Source of the DNA: Serratia nematodiphila DZ0503SBS1
GTDB taxonomy: Bacteria; Pseudomonadota; Gammaproteobacteria; Enterobacterales; Enterobacteriaceae
Reading direction: 5' to 3'
Length of the DNA: 64,000 nt
Assembly (NCBI RefSeq): GCF_000738675.1
Contig: NZ_JPUX01000001.1
Span: forward strand, 1,302,001-1,366,000
How positions within the stretch are numbered: position 1 is the first letter of the stretch; each line of letters opens with the position of its first letter. The notes under the pieces are model-generated. The model worked only from the letters and a program-made list of their open reading frames with translations. It made no database searches and was not told the DNA's origin. Positions 29,810 to 42,837 of this stretch are shown here, piece by piece. A program made the position numbers and the translations under genes.

Positions 29810-30013
29810 ATGTCTGCAACACGTAAGAGATTTATCGCCGGAGCGGTGTGCCCGAGCTGTAGCGCCATGGATACGCTGGCGGTATGGCGGGAGGATCAGG
29901 TGGAAGTGGTGGAGTGCGTCAAGTGCGGCCATCACCAGCGCCAGACCGAACAACAGGTGGAAAAACACGTTCGACCGCAAGAGCAGGTGATCGGCATTTT
30001 TCAGCCGAAGTAG
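29810..30013 (+). CDS. yheV: YheV, small zinc-ribbon protein
   Basis: A 67-residue protein of unknown function with two Cys pairs (CPSCSAMD near residue 13 and VECVKCGHHQR near residue 36), a zinc ribbon. It matches E. coli YheV in position and sequence (KRFIAGA, EQVIGIF). GGGAG precedes the ATG. It is transcribed with kefGB. Confidence 0.9.
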   Translation: MSATRKRFIAGAVCPSCSAMDTLAVWREDQVEVVECVKCGHHQRQTEQQVEKHVRPQEQVIGIFQPK

Positions 30014-30125
30014 CGTTTTTTTATCCCGAAGGGTACAGCGAGGCAGATTTCCGTTACAATCTGTCCGGAAAAGGCGCGCATCCTGATAATGGTGCGCGTC
30101 CTAGTAGCCAACGGTAGGAGATATC

Positions 30126-30713
30126 ATGAAAGTAGCAAAAGACTTGGTGGTCAGCCTGGCTTACCAAGTACGTACAGAAGACGGTGTTTTGGTTGATGAG
30201 TCTCCGGTGAGCGCACCGCTGGACTATCTGCACGGGCATGGTTCTCTGATCGCAGGTCTGGAAAAAGCGCTCGAAGGCCACGACGTTGGCGATCGTTTTG
30301 ACGTTCACGTCGGCGCGAACGACGCGTACGGCAACTACGACGAAAACCTGGTGCAGCGCGTACCGAAAGACGTCTTCATGGGCGTTGACGAACTGCAGGT
30401 CGGCATGCGTTTCCTGGCTGACACCGATCAGGGCCCGGTACCGGTTGAAATCACCGAAGTTGACGGCGACCACGTGGTGGTTGACGGCAACCACATGCTG
30501 GCCGGCCAAAACCTGAACTTCAACGTGGAAGTTGTCGCGATCCGCGAAGCGACCGCAGAAGAACTGGCACACGGTCACGTACACGGCGAGCACGACCATC
30601 ACCACGAACACGGTGAAGGCTGCTGCGGCGGTCACGGCCACAGCCACGATCACGACCATGGTCACGACCACGGTAAAGGCGGTTGCGGTAACGGCGGTTG
30701 CGGCTGCCACTAA
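30126..30713 (+). CDS. slyD: SlyD, FKBP-type peptidyl-prolyl isomerase and metallochaperone
   Basis: A 195-residue two-domain FKBP-type isomerase: FKBP domain (1-70 and 130-150) with the inserted flap domain between, then a His/Cys-rich tail (HGHVHGEHDHHHEHGEGCC, GHGHSHDHDHGHDHGKGGCGNGGCG) that binds nickel for hydrogenase maturation. It is the protein that contaminates nickel-affinity preparations and is the host factor for phiX174 lysis. A strong terminator follows. In E. coli slyX comes next; here a 3.9 kb cassette intervenes. Confidence 0.96.
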   Translation: MKVAKDLVVSLAYQVRTEDGVLVDESPVSAPLDYLHGHGSLIAGLEKALEGHDVGDRFDVHVGANDAYGNYDENLVQRVPKDVFMGVDELQVGMRFLADTDQGPVPVEITEVDGDHVVVDGNHMLAGQNLNFNVEVVAIREATAEELAHGHVHGEHDHHHEHGEGCCGGHGHSHDHDHGHDHGKGGCGNGGCGCH

Positions 30714-30736
30714 GCAGAACGCGATCACGAGACAAG

Positions 30737-30762
30737 AGGGCGGCCATCGGCTGCCCTTTTTT
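30737..30762 (+). terminator. Rho-independent terminator of slyD
   Basis: Stem AGGGCGGCC (30737-30745) with GGCTGCCCT (30749-30757), one G-U pair, 3-nt loop, then TTTTTT at 30757-30762. Confidence 0.85.
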
Positions 30763-30805
30763 ATGCGCGGCGCACCGGGCGCCGAACGGCACAACAGGAC
30801 ATGCC

Positions 30806-31834
30806 ATGGCCACCATGAAAGACGTTGCGCAGCGCGCCGGCGTTTCCACGGCCACCGTCAGCCGGGTGATCAATAATACCGCCTACGTTGAACCGGTGAC
30901 CCGCGAACGCGTCGAGAAAGCGATGCGCGAGTTTAACTACCATCGCAACGCCGCCGCGCTGGCGCTGGCGAAAAGAAGCGGCAATATGCTGGGGTTGCTG
31001 ACCGGTAACCTCGACGATCCGTTTTTTTCACGCCTGGCGCGGGGCGTGGAAGACATCACGCGACAGGCCGGCGTGCGTTTGATGTTGTGCAGCGGCGGGC
31101 ATCAGGCCGAACTGGAAAAAAGCGGCCTCGACTTTCTCATTAATCAGGGATGCGAAGCCATCGTGGCGCACGTCACGCGCATGGGGGAGGAGGAGCTGCT
31201 GCGCTACGCCGCCCACACGCCCGCGCTGGTGCTGATCAACCGTTACCTGCCCGCCATCGCCAACCGTTGCATCTGGCTCGACAACGCCAATGCGGCGCAG
31301 ACGGCGACCAAGCTGCTCATTCGTCAGGGGCATCGGAGAATCGCCTGCGTGACAACGGATCTGCCGATCGACGACCGCGCGCAGCGGTTAGCGGGTTACC
31401 GCCAGGCCATGGCCGCCGGCGGCATTGAGGTGCCCGGCAGCTGGATCATCAGCGTGCCCTTCAATGAAAGAGGGGGCGAACTGGCGGCCGAGCGCGTTCT
31501 GGCCAGCGACCAACGCTTCACCGCCGCAGTGACGTTCAACGACGTGATGGCCGCCGGCATGATGCGCACCTGCCACCAACGGCAAGTTCAGTTGCCTGAA
31601 GCGCTGTCAATCGTCGGTTTTGACGACATTGCCCTGGCGAAATATCTCCACCCCGCGTTGACCACCGTGCATTACCCCATCGAAAAAATGGCCCGCCGCG
31701 CCGCGCGTCTGGCGCTACAAATCCACAGCGGCAGCGACGTCGCGCCGCAGAACAACCGCTTTTCGGCCGAACTTATCCTGCGAGACTCCGTCGCCGATGG
31801 TGAGAGGACTGAGCAAAGCAAGCGCGGCGAATGA
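30806..31834 (+). CDS. LacI-family regulator of the NhaC-PatB cassette
   Basis: A 342-residue LacI/GalR-family repressor with N-terminal HTH and hinge (MKDVAQRAGVSTATVSRVINN) and a sugar-binding-like effector domain (GLLTGNLDDPFFSRLARGVED, QGHRRIACVTTDLPIDDRAQRLAGYRQAM, IVGFDDIALAKYLHPALTTVHYPIEKM). Effector not known. ATG at 30806 is used because MATMKDVAQ aligns with the family start; the frame upstream runs through the slyD terminator. It is followed by the LacI-type operator at 31860 and the NhaC-like gene, so it probably regulates that operon. Confidence 0.88.
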   Translation: MATMKDVAQRAGVSTATVSRVINNTAYVEPVTRERVEKAMREFNYHRNAAALALAKRSGNMLGLLTGNLDDPFFSRLARGVEDITRQAGVRLMLCSGGHQAELEKSGLDFLINQGCEAIVAHVTRMGEEELLRYAAHTPALVLINRYLPAIANRCIWLDNANAAQTATKLLIRQGHRRIACVTTDLPIDDRAQRLAGYRQAMAAGGIEVPGSWIISVPFNERGGELAAERVLASDQRFTAAVTFNDVMAAGMMRTCHQRQVQLPEALSIVGFDDIALAKYLHPALTTVHYPIEKMARRAARLALQIHSGSDVAPQNNRFSAELILRDSVADGERTEQSKRGE

Positions 31835-31859
31835 GAGGCGGCTCACATAACGCCATCTC

Positions 31860-31875
31860 ATGAAACCGATTACAT
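31860..31875. promoter_or_regulatory. LacI-family operator of the NhaC-PatB operon
   Basis: ATGAAACCGATTACAT fits the LacI/GalR operator pattern TGNAANCGNTTNCA exactly and is symmetric at 12 of 16 positions with the central CG. It lies in the 123-bp gap after the regulator stop and 83 bp before the transporter start. Confidence 0.65.
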
Positions 31876-31957
31876 GGTCAGGGGCCTGCGCTCACATCCT
31901 CCGATTACCAAAGCCATTACGCTGTTGCAGTACCCCCCTCTTCAACAGGAGCCGTAT

Positions 31958-33397
31958 ATGGATAATAAGAAAACGCTCAACCTTGGGCTGGCGACGCTGC
32001 CGATTGTGGCCATGCTGTTGCTGCTCATCATCGGCTATGGCCAGTTTGGCCTGCGCATTGAACCACTGCTGCTGATGTCCGCCGCCATCGCCGCCGCGTT
32101 GGCCTGGTGGCAAGGCTACCGCTGGGATGACATCATCGGGGCCATCGTGGCCAAGCTGGCTAAGGCGATGCCGGTGATCTTGATCCTGATCTGCGTGGGC
32201 GGGCTGATCGGCACCTGGATGATCAGCGGCACAATCCCTTACATGGTGTATTGGGGGCTGAAGCTGATTAGCCCGCAATACATTCTGATCGCCGCGTTCT
32301 TCATCACCAGCGTGATCTCGGTGTGCACCGGTACCTCGTGGGGGGCGGCCGGCACCGTGGGCGTGGCGCTGATGGGCGTGGCCGCCGGTCTGGACGTGCC
32401 GCTGGCCGCCGCGGCCGGGGCGGTGGTGTCCGGCGCCTACTTCGGCGACAAAATTTCCCCGTTGTCCGATTCGACGAACTTCGCGGCTATCGTCGCGGAT
32501 ACCGATCTCTACAGCCATATCCAGCATCTGATGTACACGACGCTGCCGAGCTTCATCTTGGCCGCCGTGGTGTACCTGATCGCCGGCCACACCGGCGCGG
32601 TGGGCAGTGTGGCAACGCCGGAAAAAGTGACCGAAATCGTCAGCGCGCTTGAGGGGTTGTACCATTTCAATCTGCTGTTGATCCTGCCGCCGGTGCTGGT
32701 GCTGTGGGGCGCGGTGACCAAACGGCCGGTGATCCCCGTCATGCTGGCCGCCTGCGCGCTGGCGATCGCCATCGGCGTCGCGCTGCAGGGTTTTAGCCTG
32801 CAACAGGGGCTGAATGCGTTGATGGACGGTTTCAATCTGTCGATGTTCGCCAGCCAGGGCCATAACGTTGAAGGGATCGTCGCCGATGTGCCGCGCCTGC
32901 TGAACCGCGGCGGCATGTTCTCGATGATGAGTACGATCCTGCTGGTGTTCTGCGCCTTTTCCTTCGCCGGCGCCTTGACGCTGACCGGCGCGCTGACGGT
33001 GATCATCAGCCGGCTGCTGAAAGTGGTGCACACCACCGGTCAACTGATCGCCGCTACCGTTGCCACCACCATCCTGGTGACCGGCGCGACCAGCGACGGC
33101 AAGCTGGCGCTGCTGATCCCGGCGGAGCTGTTCAAAGGGGCCTATCGACGCATGGGGCTGGACAACAAAAACCTGTCGCGCACCGTCGAAGATGCGGGCA
33201 CCGTCATCGAGCCGCTGATCCCGTGGACGGCCGCCGGTATTTACATGGCGACCACGCTGGGAGTGAGCACGCTCGATCTGCTGCCGTGGGCGATCCAATG
33301 TTATGTCGCAGTGGTGTTCGCCCTGATTTATGGCTTCACCGGCTTCGGTATCGCCAAACTCCAACCTCAGAACGACTTGCAGCGTAAGGAAGCCTGA
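31958..33397 (+). CDS. NhaC-family transporter (Na+/H+ antiporter superfamily)
   Basis: A 479-residue inner-membrane protein of about 12 segments in the NhaC family. Conserved: VCTGTSWGAAGTVGVALMG, SGAYFGDKISPLSDSTNFAA, VTGATSDGKLALLIPAELFKGAY, VEDAGTVIEPLIPW. Relatives include antiporters for sodium, malate-lactate exchange and, in some bacteria, sulfur amino acids. Here a C-S lyase gene begins 1 bp after its stop, so uptake of a sulfur-containing amino acid is a reasonable inference, not shown. ACAGGAG precedes ATG 31958. No such gene stands here in E. coli. Confidence 0.87.
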   Translation: MDNKKTLNLGLATLPIVAMLLLLIIGYGQFGLRIEPLLLMSAAIAAALAWWQGYRWDDIIGAIVAKLAKAMPVILILICVGGLIGTWMISGTIPYMVYWGLKLISPQYILIAAFFITSVISVCTGTSWGAAGTVGVALMGVAAGLDVPLAAAAGAVVSGAYFGDKISPLSDSTNFAAIVADTDLYSHIQHLMYTTLPSFILAAVVYLIAGHTGAVGSVATPEKVTEIVSALEGLYHFNLLLILPPVLVLWGAVTKRPVIPVMLAACALAIAIGVALQGFSLQQGLNALMDGFNLSMFASQGHNVEGIVADVPRLLNRGGMFSMMSTILLVFCAFSFAGALTLTGALTVIISRLLKVVHTTGQLIAATVATTILVTGATSDGKLALLIPAELFKGAYRRMGLDNKNLSRTVEDAGTVIEPLIPWTAAGIYMATTLGVSTLDLLPWAIQCYVAVVFALIYGFTGFGIAKLQPQNDLQRKEA

Positions 33398-33398
33398 C

Positions 33399-34571
33399 AT
33401 GACGAGTCATTTCAACGCCATCATCGATCGCCACAATACCGGCTCCGTGAAGTGGGACTTCATCGACCGCTATCTGCAACTGGACGGCAGCGAATTGTTG
33501 CCGATGTGGGTGTCCGATTTCGACTTTCCATGCCCGCCGGAGGTGCAACAGGCGCTGCATCAGCGGGTGGACCACGGCGTCTTTGGCTACAGCGAACGCG
33601 ACGACGCCTACTACCAGGCGGCGATCGACTGGTTTGCCAAGCGGCACGACTTGCCGCTGCGGCGCGAGTGGTTCACGTCGATTGAAGGGGTGGTGCCGGG
33701 GTTGGCGATGCTGATCCAACTGCTCAGCAAGCCGGGGGACGGCGTGGTGGTGCAGGGGCCGTACTATGGCTCGTTCGCCAAGATAGTCACCATGAACGGC
33801 AGAGAGGTGATTGAAAATCCGCTGCTGGAAACCCCGCAGGGATACCGGATCGATTTCGACCAGCTGGCCGCCTGCCTGGCGCAGCGCAAACCGCCGCTGT
33901 TGTTGCTGTGCAATCCGCACAATCCGACTGGCCGTTGCTGGCGCCGCGAGGAACTGGAGCGGCTCATGGCGATCTGCCACGCCCACGATGTCACGGTGAT
34001 CTCCGATGAAATTTGGGCCGATCTGCTGCTGCCCGGCGAGACGTTTACATCGGTGTTGCATCTGGACGAGGAATATCGCGAGCGGGTGATTGCGGCGACG
34101 TCCGCCAGCAAAACCTTCGGACTCTCTTCGCTGCGCATTTCGAATTTTCTGATCCCCAATGCCCGGCTGCGGCAGGCGTTTGTCGATCGGCTGAACGCCC
34201 ACGGGCTGGATGTATTCAACGCGCTGTCGATGACGGCGGCGACCGCGGCCTATCAACGGGGCGCTGCCTGGCTTGATGAGCTGCTCGACTACCTGGCGGA
34301 GAATCGGCGCTGGTTTGAGCAGGCGCTGGCGGCCGCCGCGCCCTGGTGCACGATGACCCAGGCTGAAGGGACTTATCTCGCCTGGCTGGATTGCCGCTCG
34401 CTGGGTTTGAACGATGCTGACTTACAGCAGGCGCTGGTGGCGGTGGCGAAGCTGGCGCCGTCGATGGGCAGCGGTTTCGGCCCGCAGGGGAGCGGTTTTA
34501 TCCGCATCAACCTGGGGTGCCCGCGCCGCTATCTCGAGCGTGCCGTCGACGGGTTGGCACGCCTGAAATAA
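33399..34571 (+). CDS. PatB/MalY-type PLP-dependent C-S lyase (cystathionine beta-lyase)
   Basis: A 390-residue class I/II aminotransferase-fold enzyme of the PatB/MalY group, which cleaves C-S bonds of cystathionine and similar cysteine conjugates to pyruvate, ammonia and a thiol. The PLP-binding part shows LLLCNPHNPTGR, VISDEIWADLLLPG and the Schiff-base lysine in SASKTFGLSSLRISNFLI. MWVSDFDFPCPPEV near the N-terminus is typical of the group. Translation starts one base after the transporter's stop. In E. coli malY is controlled by the LacI-family protein MalI, a parallel to the LacI gene here, but malX is absent. Confidence 0.88.
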   Translation: MTSHFNAIIDRHNTGSVKWDFIDRYLQLDGSELLPMWVSDFDFPCPPEVQQALHQRVDHGVFGYSERDDAYYQAAIDWFAKRHDLPLRREWFTSIEGVVPGLAMLIQLLSKPGDGVVVQGPYYGSFAKIVTMNGREVIENPLLETPQGYRIDFDQLAACLAQRKPPLLLLCNPHNPTGRCWRREELERLMAICHAHDVTVISDEIWADLLLPGETFTSVLHLDEEYRERVIAATSASKTFGLSSLRISNFLIPNARLRQAFVDRLNAHGLDVFNALSMTAATAAYQRGAAWLDELLDYLAENRRWFEQALAAAAPWCTMTQAEGTYLAWLDCRSLGLNDADLQQALVAVAKLAPSMGSGFGPQGSGFIRINLGCPRRYLERAVDGLARLK

Positions 34572-34586
34572 CCGCGCAGCGGGCCC

Positions 34587-34814
34587 TCAATAGTGCGGCG
34601 GAGGGGTTTCTTCCGATTGCGAGGCGATCATTGAGGTTTGGGTCGAGCGCAGCTTGTCGGTCAACATGCGCAGGTGTTCGCGCATCTTCAGCATTTCCAT
34701 CTGATGCTGGATGACGGTCTGGTTGAGCTCTTCGATGGTGAGCTCTTGGAAGGCCTGGCGGCTCTCCAGTTCTTCAAGCCGCTGTAGCAGGCGTTGAATG
34801 TCGGCGTTGTGCAT
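34587..34814 (-). CDS. slyX: SlyX, small coiled-coil protein
   Basis: A 75-residue protein of unknown function, mostly coiled coil ([43 protein letters not shown]) and with the conserved ending SEETPPPHY of E. coli SlyX. Start at 34814 by alignment; the frame extends further upstream with no similarity. It converges on patB-like and is divergent from fkpA. Confidence 0.92.
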   Translation of the reverse strand: MHNADIQRLLQRLEELESRQAFQELTIEELNQTVIQHQMEMLKMREHLRMLTDKLRSTQTSMIASQSEETPPPHY

Positions 34815-35170
34815 GAGGCTACCTCTGACGCGATAAAATCCTGATTCGGCGTTATGGTAACAGCTGACGCCGGGTTTGCTCGCGCTATTTCTCCTGGCGG
34901 CGCGCAACGTTGCGATCGGCAGTGTAAAGTGCTGAAAAGTTGCACGCCCGATACGCCGTTTTTTGCTAACCTCGCCGAATATTCTGCAAGAAAAATCTGA
35001 TTTATCATGCGAGTAGCACACAGGGGGAAACTTCTTGGCAAAGCGGGAGTCACACTTTGACTCGATTGGTTACCTGTGCGACTGTTTTGTTTTGTTTCAG
35101 GCAGCTATAGTAGCCCGGTTATCTTACCTAATGATTGTTTGGGGCATTGCTTCAGACACTGGAGAAATGG
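34815..35170. other. Divergent slyX-fkpA intergenic region
   Basis: About 355 bp. No gene seen. A TATAGT at 35106-35111 could be the fkpA -10 but has a poor -35. GGGGGAAACTT (35023-35033) faintly resembles a sigma-E -35, expected because fkpA is in the sigma-E regulon of E. coli, but no matching -10 is convincing. Confidence 0.5.
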
Positions 35171-36010
35171 ATGAAATCTTTGTTTAAAGTCACGCTTCTG
35201 GCAACCACCATGGCTTTTGCTCTGAATGCGACCCAGGTCATGGCAGCCGATGCCGCCAAACCGGCAGAAGCCGCTAAACCAGCGGACGCGGCGGCAGCAC
35301 CGAGCACCGGCAAGTTCAAAAACGACGACGAGCAAGCCGCTTACGCACTGGGCGCCTCTCTCGGCCGTTACATGGACAACTCTCTGAAAGAGCAAGAGAA
35401 GCTGGGCATCAAGCTGGACAAAGATCAGCTGATCGCCGGCGTTCAGGACGCGTTCGCCAACAAGAGCAAGCTGAACGACGCCGACATCGAGAAGACCCTT
35501 CAGGGCTTCGAAGCGCGCGTGAAGGCTTCCGCTCAGGCGAAGATGGAACAGGACGCCAAGGACAACGAAACCAAAGGCGCTAAGTACCGCGACAGCTTCG
35601 CGAAAGAAAAAGGCGTGAAGAAAACCGAATCCGGCCTGCTGTACCAGGTAGAGAAACCGGGCGCGGGTGAAGCACCGAAAGACAGCGACACCGTGGTAGT
35701 AAACTACAAAGGCACCCTGACCGACGGTACTGAGTTCGATAACTCCTACACCCGCGGCGAGCCGCTGTCGTTCCGTCTGGATGGCGTGATCCCGGGCTGG
35801 ACCGAAGGCCTGAAGCACATCAAGAAAGGCGGCAAAATCAAGCTGGTGATCCCGCCGGCATTGGCCTACGGCAAAACCGGCGTTCCGGGCATCCCGGCTA
35901 ACTCCACGCTGGTGTTCGACGTTGAGCTGCTGGACGTGAAAGCGGCGCCGAAAGCCGACGCTAAAGCCGAAAAATCGGCTGACGCGAAAGCAGACGCTAA
36001 AGCGAAATAA
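35171..36010 (+). CDS. fkpA: FkpA, periplasmic FKBP-type peptidyl-prolyl isomerase and chaperone
   Basis: A 279-residue periplasmic isomerase and chaperone. The signal peptide is MKSLFKVTLLATTMAFALNATQVMA. A helical dimerisation domain (about 60-155) follows an Ala/Pro-rich linker (AAKPAEAAKPADAAAAP), then the FKBP domain (about 160-260: VVVNYKGTLTDGTEFDNSY, VIPGWTEGLKHIKKGGKIKLVIPPALAYG). The tail carries a repetitive KADAKAEKSADAKADAKAK. Slightly longer than E. coli FkpA because of the linker and tail. GGAG precedes the ATG. Confidence 0.95.
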   Translation: MKSLFKVTLLATTMAFALNATQVMAADAAKPAEAAKPADAAAAPSTGKFKNDDEQAAYALGASLGRYMDNSLKEQEKLGIKLDKDQLIAGVQDAFANKSKLNDADIEKTLQGFEARVKASAQAKMEQDAKDNETKGAKYRDSFAKEKGVKKTESGLLYQVEKPGAGEAPKDSDTVVVNYKGTLTDGTEFDNSYTRGEPLSFRLDGVIPGWTEGLKHIKKGGKIKLVIPPALAYGKTGVPGIPANSTLVFDVELLDVKAAPKADAKAEKSADAKADAKAK

Positions 36011-36029
36011 TCTCGTCGCTCTGTTTGCC

Positions 36030-36059
36030 ACCGCCGCGGATGCCCTCCGCGGCGGTTTT
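36030..36059 (+). terminator. Rho-independent terminator of fkpA
   Basis: An 11-bp perfect stem (36030-36040 with 36046-36056, CCGCCGCGGA core), 5-nt loop TGCCC, followed by TTTTC. Confidence 0.85.
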
Positions 36060-36152
36060 CATTTCGACCGCCGCCGCTTCTCTCTCCATTGAACGCTTGA
36101 CGCCTGCCGGGCATCGGGCTTAACGTCAATACCACGCGCAAACGCAAGGACT

Positions 36153-36182
36153 TTGCTCCGGCCGCTTTGCTAGACTAATAAT
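36153..36182 (+). promoter_or_regulatory. Candidate promoter of yheO-tusDCB
   Basis: TTGCTC (36153-36158), 18-bp spacer, AATAAT (36177-36182). The adjacent inverted repeat TGACT-N4-AGTCA just downstream (36185-36198) could be an operator overlapping the start point. Confidence 0.4.
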
Positions 36183-36382
36183 TCTGACTTATCAGTCATG
36201 CGTCTGCCCCTTAGGGCGTGTACCTAAAATTGTTCCCGGCCGCCTCGCCCGCGGATGTCATCGTGCCGTTTATGCTGCTCTCAGCCAGCCGCGCTGCGGC
36301 GTGCCGACGACGGCAGCGATCCGGTTCGAGCGGTTTTAGCTGCGCCCCCTGGCACAGGCGATCTATGAGGGTGGTATCTTCG

Positions 36383-37105
36383 ATGTCGAATTCGCTTTTA
36401 TCCAGCGAAGCCAGCGAACTTGATTTGCTGAATGAACGTCCGTTTACTCAAACGGATCATGAAATCCTGAAATCCTATGAAGCGGTGGTCGATGGGCTGG
36501 CGATGTTGATCGGCGGCCACTGTGAGATCGTATTGCACGCGCTGGAAGATCTGAACAGCTCAGCGGTGCGCATCGCCAATGGGGAACATACCGGGCGTAA
36601 AATCGGTTCGCCGATCACCGACCTGGCGCTGCGCATGCTGCACGACATGGCCGGCGACGACAGCAGCGTGTCGAAAGCCTACTTCACCCGCGCCAAGAGC
36701 GGCGTGCTGATGAAGTCGGTGACCATCGCCATTCGCAATCGCGAACAGCGGGTAATCGGCTTGTTGTGCATCAACATGAACCTCGATGTGCCGTTCTCGC
36801 AGATCATGCAGACCTTTATGCCGCCGGCCACGCAGGACGTGCCGTCGTCGGTGAATTTCGCGTCTTCAGTCGACGATCTGGTGGCGCAGACGCTGGAGTT
36901 CACCATCGAAGAGGTGAATGCCGATCGCTCGGTATCCAATAACGCCAAGAACCGCCAGGTAGTGCTAAACCTCTATGAGAAAGGCATCTTCGACATCAAG
37001 GATGCGATCAATCAGGTGGCGGATCGCCTGAATATCTCCAAACACACCGTGTATTTGTACATTCGCCAGTTCAAGAGCGGCGATCTGTTGGGAAACGACC
37101 GTTGA
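36383..37105 (+). CDS. yheO: YheO, PAS-like/HTH DNA-binding protein
   Basis: A 240-residue putative regulator identical in length to E. coli YheO. An N-terminal PAS-like domain (YheO-like PAS, about 25-140: [38 protein letters not shown]) precedes a C-terminal HTH ([31 protein letters not shown]). The ligand and targets are unknown in general. The start at 36383 is taken from E. coli alignment; ATG at 36365 is an alternative. It overlaps tusD by one base and is co-transcribed with tusDCB. Confidence 0.92.
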   Translation: MSNSLLSSEASELDLLNERPFTQTDHEILKSYEAVVDGLAMLIGGHCEIVLHALEDLNSSAVRIANGEHTGRKIGSPITDLALRMLHDMAGDDSSVSKAYFTRAKSGVLMKSVTIAIRNREQRVIGLLCINMNLDVPFSQIMQTFMPPATQDVPSSVNFASSVDDLVAQTLEFTIEEVNADRSVSNNAKNRQVVLNLYEKGIFDIKDAINQVADRLNISKHTVYLYIRQFKSGDLLGNDR

Positions 37106-37494
37106 TGCTCGATTATTGTCTGTTGGTCACCGGCCCGGCTTACGGCACGCAGCAGGCCAGCAGCGCCTATCAGTTCGCTCAGGCCCTGCTGGCGAAAGGG
37201 CACCGGCTTTCCAGCGTCTTTTTCTACCGTGAAGGGGTGTTGAACGCCAACCAGCTGACCGCGCCCGCCAGCGATGAGTTCGACCTGGTGCGCGGTTGGA
37301 CGCAGCTGGCTCAGCAACACGGCGTGGCGCTCAACGTCTGCGTGGCCGCCGCGTTGCGCCGCGGCGTCGCCGACGAGCAGGAGGCGGCGCAGCAGGGGCT
37401 GGCAAGCGCCAACCTGCAGCCCGGTTTTACCCTGAGCGGGCTGGGTTCCCTGGCCGAAGCGTCGCTAAGTTGCGACCGTCTGGTGCAGTTCTGA
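37105..37494 (+). CDS. tusD: TusD, sulfur-relay subunit for tRNA 2-thiolation
   Basis: A 129-residue subunit of the TusBCD hexamer, which accepts persulfide sulfur from TusA and passes it to TusE and MnmA for the 2-thio group of wobble mnm5s2U in tRNA. The transfer Cys is Cys79 in [35 protein letters not shown] matches E. coli TusD. ATG overlaps the yheO stop (TGATG). Confidence 0.95.
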   Translation: MLDYCLLVTGPAYGTQQASSAYQFAQALLAKGHRLSSVFFYREGVLNANQLTAPASDEFDLVRGWTQLAQQHGVALNVCVAAALRRGVADEQEAAQQGLASANLQPGFTLSGLGSLAEASLSCDRLVQF

Positions 37495-37501
37495 GGATAG
37501 G

Positions 37502-37861
37502 ATGAAACGAGTCGCTTTTGTTTTCACCCATGGGCCGCACGGCGGCGCCAGCGGCAGGGAAGGGCTGGATGCGCTGCTCGCCACGTCGGCGCTCAGTGAA
37601 GATGTGGGGGTGTTTTTTGTCGGCGATGGCGTATTGCAGCTGTTGCCGGGCCAACAGCCGGAAAAGATTTTGGCGCGCAATTACATTGCCACCTTTGGCG
37701 TGCTGCCGCTGTATGACGTGGAGCGGTGCTATCTGTGCCAGGCTTCACTGCAGGAACGCGGACTGAGCCAGGTGACCGATTGGGTGCTGGACGCCGAGGT
37801 GCTGGCGCCGGACGAACTGCGCCGCGAACTGGCCGGCTACGACGCCGTGATGACGTTTTAG
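37502..37861 (+). CDS. tusC: TusC, sulfur-relay subunit
   Basis: A 119-residue DsrF-like subunit of the TusBCD complex ([42 protein letters not shown]). It has a structural role, without the transfer cysteine used by TusD. It follows tusD after 7 bp and tusB comes 9 bp later. Confidence 0.94.
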   Translation: MKRVAFVFTHGPHGGASGREGLDALLATSALSEDVGVFFVGDGVLQLLPGQQPEKILARNYIATFGVLPLYDVERCYLCQASLQERGLSQVTDWVLDAEVLAPDELRRELAGYDAVMTF

Positions 37862-37870
37862 GATCCTCTG

Positions 37871-38158
37871 ATGCTGTATACCCTGAGCCATTCGCCAAAC
37901 CAATGTGACCTGCCTGCGCTGCTGCGCCTGACGGCGCAGGGCGACGCGCTGTTGCTGCTGCAGGACGGCGTGCTGGCAGGCCTTGCCGGCAGCGCTCATC
38001 TTGAATTGCTGCTCGCCGCCCCCATATCCCTTTATGCGCTGCAGGACGACCTGGAAGCCCGGGGATTGGTTGGTCATTTTTCGCACAAAATCACTGTCGT
38101 CGGCTATAATCACTTCGTTGAATTAACCGAACAACACCGCAGCCAAATGGCCTGGTGA
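37871..38158 (+). CDS. tusB: TusB, sulfur-relay subunit
   Basis: A 95-residue DsrH-like third subunit of TusBCD (MLYTLSHSPNQCDLPALLRL, DALLLLQDGVLA, LQDDLEARGL). It ends just upstream of the rpsL promoter, as in E. coli. Confidence 0.93.
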   Translation: MLYTLSHSPNQCDLPALLRLTAQGDALLLLQDGVLAGLAGSAHLELLLAAPISLYALQDDLEARGLVGHFSHKITVVGYNHFVELTEQHRSQMAW

Positions 38159-38180
38159 TGAGAGTGATGTTGTATATTTC

Positions 38181-38209
38181 TTGACACCCATACTGGTCAG
38201 CCATAAAAT
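38181..38209 (+). promoter_or_regulatory. str operon promoter (rpsL-rpsG-fusA-tuf)
   Basis: TTGACA (38181-38186), 17-bp spacer, TAAAAT (38204-38209), about 93 bp before the rpsL ATG. The -35 is consensus and the -10 has five matches. A GC-rich discriminator (CTGCGTCC) follows, as usual for stringently controlled ribosomal promoters. Confidence 0.85.
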
Positions 38210-38235
38210 TCTGCGTCCTCGTACTTTGCCAGTAG

Positions 38236-39243
<1,008 letters not shown>

Positions 39244-39327
39244 TCATCCGGCTGTAGTCATGCTAACCAAGCGGGCGCGTCAAATCGGCCCGCTTGGGTT
39301 AACTGAACTTGAACGCCCTAGGAATAG

Positions 39328-41451
<2,124 letters not shown>

Positions 41452-41464
41452 GCCGCAGGGTTAA

Positions 41465-42706
<1,242 letters not shown>

Positions 42707-42730
42707 TCGCGAATAATTTTTCGACACAAA

Positions 42731-42757
42731 AAAGGGCACTTCGGTGCCCTTTTTTTA
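42731..42757. terminator. Bidirectional terminator of the str operon
   Basis: AAAGGGCAC (42731-42739), tetraloop TTCG, GTGCCCTTT (42744-42752), with T's to 42757 on the plus strand and an A-run before the stem. Confidence 0.9.
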
Positions 42758-42837
42758 TGCAATTTGTATAAATCTTAATTGAAATAAAAACCATTCCTAT
42801 TTAGACTCAATGCATTGGTTAAGAAGTGAGTCTCTCT

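Larger units (their letters stand above)
36011..36382. other. fkpA-yheO intergenic region
   Basis: About 370 bp. It contains the fkpA terminator, a candidate promoter at 36153-36182, and the inverted repeat TGACT-TATC-AGTCA at 36185-36198. The stretch from 36200 to 36382 is open in the yheO frame but has no family similarity, so it is taken as leader. Confidence 0.55.

Noticed and set aside
31892..33400. A 502-codon open frame antisense to the NhaC-family gene
   Set aside because: His/Gly/Gln-rich composition typical of antisense of a membrane protein gene; no start signals.
35023..35060. Sigma-E promoter for fkpA
   Set aside because: GGGGGAAACTT is close to a sigma-E -35 but has an extra A and no good -10 at 16 bp.
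42765..42800. Fur box upstream of bfd
   Set aside because: AT-rich with weak partial matches only.
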